Assembly (NCBI GenBank): GCA_020080175.1
Contig: JAGHQL010000065.1
Location: 1-64,000 of the forward strand
Length of the DNA: 64,000 nt
DNA from: Glutinoglossum americanum
Taxonomy: Eukaryota; Ascomycota; Geoglossomycetes; Geoglossales; Geoglossaceae
Reading direction: 5' to 3'
Shown: piece by piece, positions 33,739-45,100 of the stretch
Layout of the letters: each line of letters starts with the position of its first letter
Numbering within the stretch: the first letter of the stretch is position 1
Notes under the pieces: generated by a model
What the model saw: only the letters and a program-made list of their open reading frames with translations
Database searches by the model: none
Told to the model about the DNA's origin: nothing
Program-made: the position numbers and the translations under genes

Positions 33739-36700
33739 TCACATTACCCAGCAACCAATCCCGTACATGGCTCTCTCGACATTTCTCTTGACCTGGTACC
33801 AATCCGTTCTCCGTTCTGCAAACTCATAGACTTCTTCAGCACGAAAGATGCCATGGAACCGATCACCATCAGCAATGATTGTGGCCATATCCTTGGCGTC
33901 AGAGGGGCCAATGAGGTAGATCTGGGCGAGTTCACGCAGTGCCTTGAAGTATAGTAGTAGTTCTTGGTTACGGAGCGTCTCAATGTATACAAAGTAGTGG
34001 TTCATATCGCTAGGAGTTGGGAATTAGCGCCTCTTGGTCGGTAATAGGATGAGGAAAAGACCATTTACTTACCTGATTAATCTGATAGACCCGTTGACGC
34101 TTACCCGTTGTCGCTTGAGGTGCTTGCAAAGTGCGGTGAACAAGCGTACTCCAACTTCCTGATTAAATACGTCAAGCATGTGTTTATCCGTACTTCCAAC
34201 TAGCATCTTTGTATGCGATGAAACAATCTCCACTACCTGCTTAGCCGTCTGGCTAGGCCCAATATCAAAGTTCAGATTACTCGGATCGCCTGAAATTTCG
34301 GGGTTGAAATCGCTTGGCTTCTGCGTAGTAGCACAAATGTAGTCCACTTCTGCCATTAGTGCATCAATACCTTTATTTAGGCCAGCGGCCACCCTTTCAT
34401 CCAGCATTTGCTCGAATCTTTTCTTCTCCTTTACTGAGGGGTCTAGGAAGTCGTTTCGGTCGGTGAGCTTCTTCGCAACGAGTTCTTGCTCGTAAAAGAC
34501 GTCAACCATCTGCAAAATGAGATCGCCAACATTGACTAACTCCAGAAACATTACAAGTGGTGCTACACCGAGTTGGTCGTGTTCGCCCACTTCTCGAGGG
34601 TTATAGATAGAAAGGTGGTCAACGGCCTTGTCAAACCCTATCTTGATGTGTCTAGATCCAAGCGTTTGAAGCAGAAACACAAAGATCATCTGACATTGCT
34701 CCTTCGCCTCTTCTCCGGTCTGGCCACCCAGGCCTGCAAAAAGCGCTACGCGCTCGATACTGGATTTTGCGGTATGAACAAGGTTCAATGCAACCTCAAT
34801 GCTGAACAAGGAGCGAATGCCCTTTAGTTTGGTGTTCATGATGGCGGCTTTGGCAGCAAGTTCTGTTGTGGGAGCCGGGGCAGGTGAGGGTGGTCTGGTT
34901 CCTGGTAAAGAAGGTGGGGCAGGTATCCCATCTAACGTAGGGGTCGCCGATCTTGTGGGCACCTGTGAAGAGGCACCACTAGGGACTTCTAGGGAGGCCC
35001 CATTGGTGTTCGGAGGTGCAAGCGTGGCGGGTTTGTTGGTAGCAAATGGCGACGAGATCGGGATGGTGGGTAGAGCATTGACAGGCATCATCACAACCTT
35101 CTTGAATGATGACAGGAAGTCCCGTTTGTCCGCTTGGCGGTTGATGTTGGACATGAAAAATGATTCCGTTGCAGCGTCTTGGTCATATATCTTTCTCTCC
35201 CAGCTGCTGACCTCAGCGTCAGACTTCTTCTTGAAGAAATCAAGCTCTTCCTGCAGGAATAGGTCGACATGAGGCTCGAAGACTCTGGCTAAAGTTCTGT
35301 TGACATCCTCGCGGAAGAGATTGCCAGACCCCATTGATGGATTCAATGACCTCCCAAACCGGAAACATTGCTCAAAAACTCCGGCAACAGCTTTCAGGTA
35401 TGATTCAATACTTCTCTCGTGCGCTTCATCAAACAAAGGGGTGACATATTCAGATATCACATCCTCACCCATTCTTTCTAGAAAAGGGAGGAAAACATTG
35501 ACCGTCCGAGGGAACACACGATCTATGATTGAGCTCTGCTCATTAATGGCGGCTGACAAGCGAGAAAAGAATCCGTGAGATGGCTCCAAAGCAATGCTCC
35601 CTGAGGGAGCTTGACTATTCTTGGTCAACGAATCCACTATAACGTCTGCTATGAAGAACGTACTTTATGCAATCCATAGGATTTCCCAGTTTTACCTTTT
35701 CAAACATAATGGGGTGTTTGTGGATAAAAAGATCAACTCCTGCTTGGCCGCCATTGAGGATGACGAGGACATGCGCATATCGACGCATCTTCCCGTCAAT
35801 ATCGCCCACCTCGTAGGCTCTACACAGTGTTAGCAAGACAGAAAATGGATATATCACGGAGTTGCATACTGCTCAAACTCTCGTAGTACTGCGTTCTCAA
35901 AGATTCCCATCATGGCGTTCAGCTTCTCCTCCCTATACTGCCAACCTTGATACATATCACTTTTTGCAAAAACCTTCAACTGTGCCAGCATCTGCGCCTG
36001 ATGCTCTGGCTCTCGGTATATACGAAAGACAGCCGGATCGGTATGATTCCTCGATCTCGCCAGATCAAAGTACAGAGGTGCTAAGGCGCCATAAACTTTC
36101 CCGAACTCCTGACGTGCAAATCCTCGGATGGAGCGGACAGCTTTAAGAACCGTCAATAAAGTAATAGCTGGTCTGGGAGATGTTAAGTCCCCAATCGCCG
36201 CGCTAGGTGCTAGGTTCATGGCATCCATTCCAGCAGTAACACTACCATTCCGTGCTTTTGTCACTGTATCGCTTTCTGTCCACTCTTTCTGCCTCTGCTC
36301 CTCCTCACTTGCGTCAAATAGAGTGACGCTCGCCTTTCTTACGCCGTCTACGCTATTGGGCGCCCCAATAGTTGGACCGGTGAGACCAGCGGCCGCTTTG
36401 CTCTTAGTTTCTTCTTCATGTTTTGCTTTTTGGGCCTCATATTTCCGCCGCATAGCCTCTTCGAACCGCTTTCTTGCCTCCGTTTCATTCCAGCAATCCA
36501 TGCTCTGAAGCATCTGTACCCACCGTGTGTCGTCGTATACCATCTCCTTCATTCGTTTCGATACCCGAGCAAAGCGTAAAAGGTCTGGGACCGAGAGAAA
36601 GTCAAGGATTGTGGAGATGATTTCTGTAGCCCGTTGTTAAACCACGGGGACATTAAGGAAGGATCCTAGTTGTATTTACCAGCTGGTAGAACTGGCTTCG

Positions 36701-36791
36701 ACGAGACGAGCTCAGTAGCTCGCAGCGATGCTAAGACGTCGGACCTTTGAACAGTCCCGCCATGGGTCACTGCTTGAGTAAAAGCAGGCAT
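33739..36791 (-). CDS. RCY1: RCY1/Pof6, F-box and Sec10-like recycling factor with CaaX end
   Basis: Recyclin couples an SCF ubiquitin ligase to endocytic recycling and, in fission yeast (Pof6), to cell separation. Five exons (36791-36680, 36623-35858, 35819-35664, 35614-34073, 34009-33739) give 948 residues. An F-box lies near residues 35-80 (VLPAEIISTILDFLSVPDLL, RFARVSKRMKEMVYDD). A Lys/Glu-rich linker follows, then a long Sec10-like helical region (SHGFFSRLSAAINEQSSI, RVFPRTVNVFLPFLERMGED, YNPREVGEHDQLGV, FYEQELVAKKLTDRNDFLDP). The last residues are C-W-V-M, a CaaX prenylation box, as known for yeast Rcy1. The third intron (35615-35663, 49 nt) overlaps two open frames. Only removing it gives PMDCINQAPSGSIALEPSHG. 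Confidence 0.92.
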
Positions 36792-37247
36792 CGCAAGCCC
36801 GCTGCATCACACTGACACGGAGTTAACAGACTTCCGTGGGAGTTATTTCCACCGTCAAGGTTTGGGTAAACATAGGGTCAAGTATTCATGGAGGTGAATT
36901 GTTCGGTGGTGGACCTATCATTAAGCGGGGCCAAGCGCTGCCCTTTAATGTTTACAATTATGGACGTACGCTGTCCGCATGCAATATGGCTACTAGCAAA
37001 ATAGCAAGTTCCTTTGGGGGGCATGCACAATTTGGGAGATTACGTCTCCCTCTTTTATGTTATTACTTCCATTGATAGATCCAGCTAGCTGACCGTTATA
37101 ATCCTGCGACCACTCAATTCGTGATGTAATATACATTTTATGCATTCGCGAAATGTCAACGTTGTCTGGCACGTGATATACACGCTAACCAAAGGTGAGC
37201 ATTGTCGACTTGGAATCATCAAATGCTGACTCCGGACGGTCATCGCG
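36792..37247. promoter_or_regulatory. Divergent promoter region, RCY1 / BIG1-like
   Basis: This 456-base spacer lies between two start codons. No recognised element was found. Confidence 0.45.
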
Positions 37248-38428
37248 ATGCACTTCATACATCTGAGCCTTACTGCCCTTAGCATAGCATCTGCAGTAGC
37301 ATTTGAAGACACCTCACCTTTCTTCCTTTTCTCGACAGCTGAGTGCGCTACCCCGATCCTGCCATTGATTTCCATTAACATTTCCCAGTCTTCCCGAACA
37401 ATCACCGCCGATACCACAAATAATATCTTCGTCTTCCTTAACTGCAATTATCAAAGACCAGTTATCGGGCTGTCCTTCAGATGCGTATGTGATTATCTCC
37501 CAACCCGGAGTAAATGCGGCGGACTTCTTACCGCGGGATTCCGCACCCCATCTTAGACGGAGCCTTGGTCTCGAAGACCAGGGCAACGGCAAAGTGAAGT
37601 CAAGCCTTCAGATAGCAGATGTTGTGGGGGAGCTGGATCTGCACGAACTGCAGCAATATTTAGAAACGGCATGTGAAGCTGGGGTGTTGAGCGTTGATGC
37701 CTCTAGTACGTCCCTTCTACAGAGTTTAGATACATCTAAAGATATGGGCCACAGATTAGGACTACTTAGGGTCTACATCTAGGGAAAGAATTCTGATAAT
37801 TTGATGGTTTGGTCACTGATATCGTGTCTGTAATAGCTGGCCTGTTCGCTACAGTAGATGACCTAAAGCCACGCGTCGTCCGTATAGAATTCCCGGTCCT
37901 CCCGCTTTTGAAGTCAGATAGGATATCAAAGCTAGCGGAGAATGGTGAGCGTTTTTGTTTTCACCACCCGGCATCAAGTCTAACTAGTGTCATTTAGATG
38001 CCTTTTTATCATCGATCATCGACTTATTCCCCACGACGAGATATACGGTCATGTATACGACGACACCAGTCTCAGCGGAGGAGGTACATATCCTGCACGA
38101 TGCAAAGAGGCAACAAGTGTTCTCGCCATTCCGTGCGCAGAAGCGTGAATTCACGACGTCGGAGGAGGACCCAGAACCGAGCCATAATGAAACGTCACCA
38201 CTATTTGATAAATATCAATTCTTTACACCTGGTAGGCATCTACATATCATCTGTGGCACATCGATACTAACACCTTTGTGTAAAAAAGGCATCTTTATGG
38301 GACTCCTCGTATCGTTACTCCTTCTTTCTATCCTTAGCGTAGGTATTGCAGCTGTTTCGAGTCTACAGGTACCGTATGGAGCATTTGACAAGGAGATGGG
38401 GCCTGCAGCACAGAAGAAGCTTCAGTAG
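37248..38428 (+). CDS. BIG1: BIG1/VOA1-like ER membrane protein
   Basis: Big1 is an ER membrane protein needed for normal beta-1,6-glucan in the fungal wall. Its C-terminal membrane module is shared with the V-ATPase assembly factor Voa1/Ac45. Exons 37248-37342, 37389-37705, 37837-37944, 37998-38231 and 38289-38428 give 297 residues. A signal peptide (HFIHLSLTALSIASAVA) precedes a luminal domain with FSTADLPEQSPPIPQIISSS, GCPSDAYVIISQPGV and KLAENDAFLSSIIDLFP. A single membrane helix (GIFMGLLVSLLLLSILSVGI) is followed by a short tail ending KKLQ, a KKXX-type ER retrieval signal. Each junction was chosen because it restores family sequence. The gene converges with FCF1 at 139 bases. Confidence 0.87.
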
Positions 38429-38567
38429 ATGTCGTCAAAGCCTTTGTATTATAGTGTTGTGCAACTTTTTATTTTTCCGTAATCTGTGATATTAAAAATT
38501 CCTGACAAGGATATCATAATGCCTTCCGGAACGCCTATTCCATGCTCCGTGATGCCTCGGAGAGCAT

Positions 38568-39328
38568 CTACTTCTCGGGTGCGTCTGGCAACCTCTCAAT
38601 GACATACTTCCCTCTAGCAACACTCATGATAGGAACCCCTGGAATCTTCCTAATCCTTCTCTTTAGGTCCCTGTCATTGGTTGCCACAATGTATATCTTA
38701 TGTTTCATAACCCTGTCAACAATACAGTCGTCTGCATAGACGCCCTTATGATCGCAGCGGAGCCTTTCCCACCGCTCGTCCCGAGCTATGCGTAGAGCTA
38801 TCCTATATCTCTGCCCTAGCCTTTCCAATTCCGCCATGGCGCAGTCGGTGATTATTGGAGTGCATTTGGCATACAGGCAGTCCATCATTGTCGGAAGGAG
38901 CTCGAGTTTGCGCTGGACGGTGTGCGAGAGGAAATTGGTGTCGATGAGAATGGAGTATGGAGGGACGAGGGCGGTATTGTATTGGAAAAAAAGGGAAGAG
39001 GAAACTTGTGGACTATGTGGAAGGAGAGGTAGTTAAGCATAGGACGCCTCTGATATGGCAGGGCAGAGCTCACATCTCTCGAACAAGCTCAGTATGTTTT
39101 TTCTTGGCTTCTACCTCCCCTTTGTCTTGATTCTTTTTTCTAGATAATCCCTAGAGTTAGCGTACCCCTTTAGGGCTATGATGGACCGTGAAACCTTACA
39201 ATCGGCTGTCTCGTTGGCTAATAAGTCTCTTGACCTGGTGGTACTGGTTAGCCGTGCTGTTCATAATAAAAATATATATGCCTTGAACCCACTTGCGCAA
39301 ATTTCCTCGTCCGCTTTTGTACACCCAT
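38568..39328 (-). CDS. FCF1: FCF1 (Utp24), PIN-domain pre-rRNA endonuclease
   Basis: Fcf1 cuts pre-rRNA at sites A1/A2 in the small-subunit processome. Four exons (39328-39293, 39234-39200, 39139-39074, 39012-38568) give 193 residues, close to yeast's 189. The spliced N-terminus reads MGVQKRTRKFAQVKRLI and then DSRLKKNQDKGEVEAKKK, as in the family. The PIN acidic residues lie in SILIDTNFLS, ITDCAMAELERL, YADDCIVDR and VATNDRDLKRR. The C-terminus reads SVARGKYVIERLPDA. Only the last exon is visible as a long frame, so a simple ORF call would begin at MMDCLYAKC and lose 87 residues including the first catalytic Asp. Confidence 0.93.
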
Positions 39329-40005
39329 AACGGGCTGTAAATAAGAGAAAAGACGGGTGAACTAAAGGGCCGTCAATCTAGCCTCCTCTTATTGAATGAA
39401 TATTTGGCTCAATTATTTCCTCCTCTGATCGATAAGATTTTGTGAGAAATCTCGTTTAATTTTCCTAGTGGGTGGGGCTTGGAAAAGCCTAAAATAGTTG
39501 GCCCAGCGATGAGCGGCCTCTCAGGTTCTGCAACCCGGGAACACGAATACACAAAGCACATCGGTCAGCACTGGTTCTTCTAGTACTTGTACATCGTCTC
39601 CTTTAAGCCGTTCGTTTCGTCTTCCCATACCAACGACGCCCGCCATAGTCGCGTCTCTGCGCCTATACTTGGACTTACTCCATCCGACGAACAAGCCGAT
39701 CAGGGGCCAACGGTTTCGTGACAGGCCCACACACTTCGCGCTACCAGCATACGACCACCCTCTTCTCTTACGCATCAGCGGAGCCTCAGAGGAACTCTGA
39801 AACAACTCGAGTCCGATAGTCAGTCGTTCCTTTTAAGTCTCATCCTCGCGGTCCACATTCTGGAATACGGTTTTTGTTGTAAACCTTCGCCACAGATACA
39901 AAGCCAGCCGATTGAGGAGTATCCTAAGCCATTCTGTGTTAAATGACATACCGTCAACACCCAACAAATACTTTGCTCTATCACCGACTCTAGTCCGTCA
40001 CAAAT
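39329..40005. promoter_or_regulatory. Divergent promoter region, FCF1 / CSI2-like
   Basis: This 677-base spacer lies between two start codons. A 94-codon minus-strand frame inside it shows no family resemblance. Confidence 0.45.
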
Positions 40006-41136
40006 ATGAGGATTTTACGAAGGCAATTCTCACCTTCAACTGCTGTGGTCGTTTCGGTCCTTGCTCTCTCTCTACTCGTGTCGTCAACATTAGCACAAGG
40101 TCCTCCATCTTTGTCGAGTTCCGACGCCGGTGCCGCGAGCACGGATTCTGGATCCGATAATACGCAGACCGTTGGCAGCGGCAAACCATCCGCAACCGAT
40201 GCCCCCAACACAGACTCTCCACCGACCAGCGGAACTGGTAAAGCCTCCGCCACCAAGACGGGCACGGGAAAATCGGCAACACAAGGCCCACCTCCACCAG
40301 CCCTAACCACCAGCACAAGTCTTGGAGATGGTCCCAGTGGTCTCCCTTCCATTTCTAACGATCTGCCCACCCTCCCTGGCGGAGCAGCGGTCTCCTACCC
40401 AGCACCATCTGTCCCCCCAACAGCGAATGCGCCGTATATGCAGCACTCTAACCTTCCAGAAGGGACTGTTTTTATTGCTGTTGGGGCTGTCTTGGGCTTC
40501 CTCGGCCTAGCGGTGCTTGCCTGGCGCGGTTTGGTGGCTTGGTCACTTCATCGTTCTGTGAAGCGCGCAGCAATTCAAAACAATCTTGCCGACTCGAAAG
40601 CCATGCTACGTCCACCTGGAGGTGGGTTTTATGCCAACGGCGCTGGTTCATCCTTATCGTTAGACCATCTCTCTAGTAGCGGCAAGAGCCCCAATGGGCC
40701 ACGCCATACCCCGAACAGCAGTCTCTTCTTCTCACCCACCGCTACTACAGGGGCCGGCCTAGGACAACCTAATAATCGCGGGTCTGGTTATCTCCCCGCG
40801 GGATACTATGCTGCAGGCAACGCAGCTCCCGGTGGAGGCACCGGAATGACGCATATAGGTGGCGGGGCCCCAATAAGCTTATCTACCCACAGCCACGGTT
40901 ACACTCGCACGAGGTCGGTGGGTCCGAGTCCACCCGGCTCTCCAAGTCTGCCGCCTAGTCGAGGCGGGGATGCTGGAACTGGGTTTCCACGAGGATCCCT
41001 CCGTGCCGGACCATCGATGACCAGCTTGAATCTCTCAACGCCGCAGCAAGAGAGAGCGCCAAGTGCATACCTAGAGGATCTCTTTGAGAATCATCAACCA
41101 GGCCAGATGCCTGGTGGAGGAAATTCGAGATATTAA
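40006..41136 (+). CDS. CSI2: CSI2-like single-pass membrane protein
   Basis: This single exon encodes 376 residues. A signal peptide (VVVSVLALSLLVSSTLAQG) leads into a Ser/Thr/Pro-rich ectodomain of about 110 residues, likely O-mannosylated. The block YPAPSVPPTANAPYMQHSN and LPEGTVFIAVGAVLGFLG opens one transmembrane helix, with a following LHRSVKRAA segment, typical of the fungal Csi2 family. The cytoplasmic tail is Gly/Ser/Pro-rich. Yeast Csi2 is linked to chitin deposition at the bud neck. A wall or septum role here is inferred from family resemblance only. Confidence 0.8.
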   Translation: MRILRRQFSPSTAVVVSVLALSLLVSSTLAQGPPSLSSSDAGAASTDSGSDNTQTVGSGKPSATDAPNTDSPPTSGTGKASATKTGTGKSATQGPPPPALTTSTSLGDGPSGLPSISNDLPTLPGGAAVSYPAPSVPPTANAPYMQHSNLPEGTVFIAVGAVLGFLGLAVLAWRGLVAWSLHRSVKRAAIQNNLADSKAMLRPPGGGFYANGAGSSLSLDHLSSSGKSPNGPRHTPNSSLFFSPTATTGAGLGQPNNRGSGYLPAGYYAAGNAAPGGGTGMTHIGGGAPISLSTHSHGYTRTRSVGPSPPGSPSLPPSRGGDAGTGFPRGSLRAGPSMTSLNLSTPQQERAPSAYLEDLFENHQPGQMPGGGNSRY

Positions 41137-42164
41137 TGGTTCTGACAGACTTGTCCGGGGTACATGCTGGAAGTGAACAGATGTAGGGATTGAAAGGCAT
41201 AGACGGTGATCGTGGCTTCCTTTTGCTATCTTGGTTGCGTTTTTTTTTCTTTTCTACAGACATTGGGTATGGGCGTTCTTTTCCATGTGTATTCCGAACC
41301 TTCTAATCTACCTCTTGCCCATAACATTCGTACTCCTTCACAGAAAATTACCCAAGGCCAACGCTAGAGGGCCCGTTTTTGTAGCTAATACAAATCGATA
41401 ATGTACGTAGGTGAGCAACAAAAGTTCTGGCGCGCCCCTCGAAACTTTCCCGCGACCCTATGTGGTCAATGTTGTTGCCAATCCTGCCACACTCAGTGCC
41501 GTGAATATGCCACCAACTGTTTGCAATGCTGAGCCCATCCCTACCACAAGAGCATCCTCTTGGCTGTATGACTTATGGGGTGGACCAGGACCTTCAGCTA
41601 TATGTACAAGTACAACTAGATCTATTCTGTCACGTTCTTGTTGTTCAACCCACCCCTTTTTGGTAGTCTGTGTATTAGTGGGCCGCCTTCAGTTCGCTTT
41701 GTAGCGACCGCTGACGAGGGTCACACAATACGTGTAGATGATGCCAACAACTCTGACTTGCCGCTCTAGGTCGCGCAGGAGGGTTTCGAATGTCGTTATT
41801 TAGAATACATTGACTCATGCTCGAGCACTCTTGTCCTCTACAGGCAACAGCATTCTGCTGGCTGTGATGGCTTTGCCGCGCAGCCATTGCTGACACTTAG
41901 CAATATTTCCTCTGCACTTTAACTATAGTGAATTGAATTGTGTGAGTTCTGATTCGATAAAATCCGAAAACCGAAGATTCTTTCTCGTTGAGCAGTAAAG
42001 AAATATTTTCGAGATCTATATTTTCGCCTCGCCGGCCAAGACCAACCAGCCGTCGTCAGCAACTTACCTCTTCTAGCATCCGCGTCACGTTCCAATCACA
42101 ACCTTCTTTCTATATAACTCCCACAATTTCTTGTGCCTCCTCACTTAATTTGGTTCACCGCAAG
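41137..42164. other. Intergenic region, CSI2-like to PAN1
   Basis: This 1.0-kb region holds the CSI2-like 3' UTR and the PAN1 promoter. A 97-codon plus-strand frame at 41.41-41.70 kb and minus-strand frames lack recognisable motifs. The region just before PAN1 stays open in the PAN1 frame back to 41988 but begins with TTG, so it is not taken as coding. Confidence 0.5.
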
Positions 42165-45100
42165 ATGTATTCAAACTCAAGCTCATTCCTAGGCGGCAAC
42201 AGCGGCCGCCCTGGGCCGCCCCAGTACGGTCAGCAGTCGCAGTTTGGCACGCAGCAAGGAACAAATGGATACGGACCACAACCAACTGGGTTCGGGGGAG
42301 GCCCTCTTCAACCTCAGTTCACAGGTTATCCGGGGCCGCCTCAGCAACTCGGGCTCCAAGCTCCACAACAGCAACCGCAGTTCACGGGCTTTCCCGGACA
42401 AGTTCAACAGCCCCTCCTGAACCAGCCGCCACTCCCTCAGATACCTCAGCAATTTCAGACGGGGCAGCAGTCGCTCCCGCCAAACCAGACAAACCAGCCG
42501 CAACCTACTGGGCAGACCTCTTCTCAGATTGCTCAATCGTTCAAATCTAAAACCTCGTCGCAGCCCCCTGCACCGAAAGCTTCACAAGGGGCATCAAAGA
42601 TACCAAATATCAGGCTCTCGTTCATCACGGCTCAGGATCAAGCGAAGTTTGAACAATTATTCAAGTCAGCAGTGGGTGACGGGCAAGCGATATCAGGTAA
42701 CGTAGACAGACATCTTAGCGACAGACATCGACTAACGAGACGAAAGGCGACCAGGCACGCGATCTCCTACTCCGGTCGAATCTCGATGGCGATACCTTGG
42801 CCCAAATATGGTTTGTTTAGCATCTGAAAAGGGGATAGTTTAGTAAGCTGATGAATCTAGGACGTTGTCCGACACCACAAAGTCAGGACAACTGCTTTTC
42901 CCAGAGTTCGCTCTAGCAATGTATCTATGCAATCTCAGGCTTGTCGGCAAGGAGCTCCCTTCCACCCTGCCGGAGAAAATAAAGAACGAAGTCTCCAGCA
43001 TGGTGGACATCATCTCTTTTGGAGTGCCGGACGATGCCCCACAAACCTCCCGCCGAAGTAATGCACCGACCTTTGACCCTCCATTGCGAGAAAATACGTT
43101 TTCTCCACCTGCTCCTCAACAACCAAAGCCTCAGCAGCCCAACAACCAGTTGTTGGAAGCGATTGCCTCCACACCAACTGGGTATCAACCTCCTGGTGTA
43201 CAGTCATCCCAATCCCAATTCCCGCCACAGTCAGCCGGCTTTCGCCTTGGGTCCACCTCGCTTCCACCCCATCCCACAGGTTTTGCGCCGCAACCGCCAG
43301 GATTCTTACAGCCGAACCCCCAGGCTACGGGGTATTCTGGGCCGACTCCACCGATGCCACCAATGCCTACTGGAATGGGGTTGGGATCCTCTTCAATAGG
43401 TACCGGCTTGCTGCCGCTTAACGCGCAACCTACAGGCCGCCCAGGACACTGGGGGCTTGTTAATGCCCCTGCATCTGGTCTACCGAACATTGATGCCCTA
43501 CAGCAGCGTATGATGCCGCAGGCAGGCCGAGAAGGAGGCTATACGACTGCCGGCTTGTCTGGCAATGCGACGATTCCTTGGGCCGTAACAAAAGTTGAGA
43601 AGAAAATGTACGACGAGATCTTCAGAGCCTGGGATGGACTCAACAAGGGATTCGTAGGTGGAGATGTCGCTATCGAAGTTTTTGGCCAGAGCGGGCTAGA
43701 TCGACCAGACCTGGAACGGATATGGACTCTAGCAGACCCGGGTAACAAGGGTAGACTTGATATGGATGAATTTGCAGTAGCTATGCATTTGATCTACCGG
43801 AAGCTAAATGGGTACCCTGTCCCGAACCGTTTGCCCCCAGAGCTTGTGCCGCCGTCTACAAGGTATTTGACCGAGTCAATTGGGACGGTCAAATCGCTCC
43901 TCTCTAGAGATGCCGAGAGTAGAAAGCAGTCCGGCGCAACTCTCCTTCCCCAGAAAACCGGCGTCAGCTATTTGAAGAGCCATTCGTTCCGCAGCGAGCC
44001 AACTGGATTTGGCGCATCTCGCAAAGATGCTACAGTATTCAAAAACAATGATGATGACATTGGCTATAGGTCAAGCGCTCGTCGCAGACTAGGTGCCACC
44101 GGGGACCCGAGGCGCTCCCCATCTCCCGCACAGCCCTCTTCACCGTCCTCTGCTGCCTCAAGCGATGAATTATCCATAGAGCAATTGCGGAAAAAGATTC
44201 GGGAGAAGCAGGTCCTCCTAGATGCTATCGACTTTAAAGATGAAAACCGAGCAGATGAAGATGAAGTCCTTGATCGGAGGGATCGGCGAGATGCGGAGGA
44301 TTTATACCGACGGATTCGGCGATTGCAAGAAGATATCGATAGCCACCCTAACGCGTCGCTGAGGAATGTGGACTCCGGGGCTGAGAGGAGGGCCCTCCGC
44401 CGCCAGCTCCAAAACCTCACCGACCGGTTACCTGAGTTAGCCTCGCATGTCCGGAAGACTGAACGAAGTATTGCCGATGCGCGTCTAGAGCTTTTTCGCT
44501 TGAAGGATGCAAAAGCTAACCCTGGAAGCGCTGCAACGGTTATTGGTACCGGCCCAGGAGGTACTGTGACGGAGTCCGACAGGCTTAAGGCTCGCTCGAA
44601 AGCGATGATGCAGCAGCGTCTAGCAGCTCTTACAGGCAAATCCATCAGCACTAGCGGCGGTCAGGACGATAGCGCCGCAGCAGCTAGACGTCTTGAAGAG
44701 GAGAATTTACGTATCCGAAGAGAAAAGGAGGACAATGAACGGTTGATTAAAGATGTCGAAGACAGTGTTAACGAGTTTAGGCGAGGGCTGGAAGATAGCT
44801 TGAAAGATGGTGATGAGAACGCTACGAGCGAGCATGAGAGGAGAAGGTGGGAAGATGGACTGGGAGTTGAAGACGAAGTCAAAGATTTCATCTTTGATTT
44901 GCAGCGGAGTAGCAGGAGTACAAAAATCAGGCGTGACGAGTAAGTCTTCTCAGAATGCACTTGGGGAAAACCTCTAATGTGATGTAGGAACGACCGAGGC
45001 TCCGGGGAGCGCAACCTGAGGTCACCTCCGCGCCACCTTGAGGACACTCTCTCTAACGCATCGTCTCGCTATGAAAGCCCTGTACGCCCCAGCGATAGGA

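Noticed and set aside
34799-35272. A 157-codon plus-strand frame antisense to RCY1
   Set aside because: It is the mirror of a Pro/Ala/Ser-rich stretch in the RCY1 coding exon, so it is a shadow, not a gene.
41411-41704. 97-codon plus-strand frame between the CSI2-like gene and PAN1
   Set aside because: It has no motif, no neighbouring splice partner and an irregular composition.
43185-44651. Long antisense frames over PAN1 (up to 195 codons)
   Set aside because: They arise from the repetitive Pro/Gln and charged coiled-coil coding of PAN1. No independent family sequence is present.
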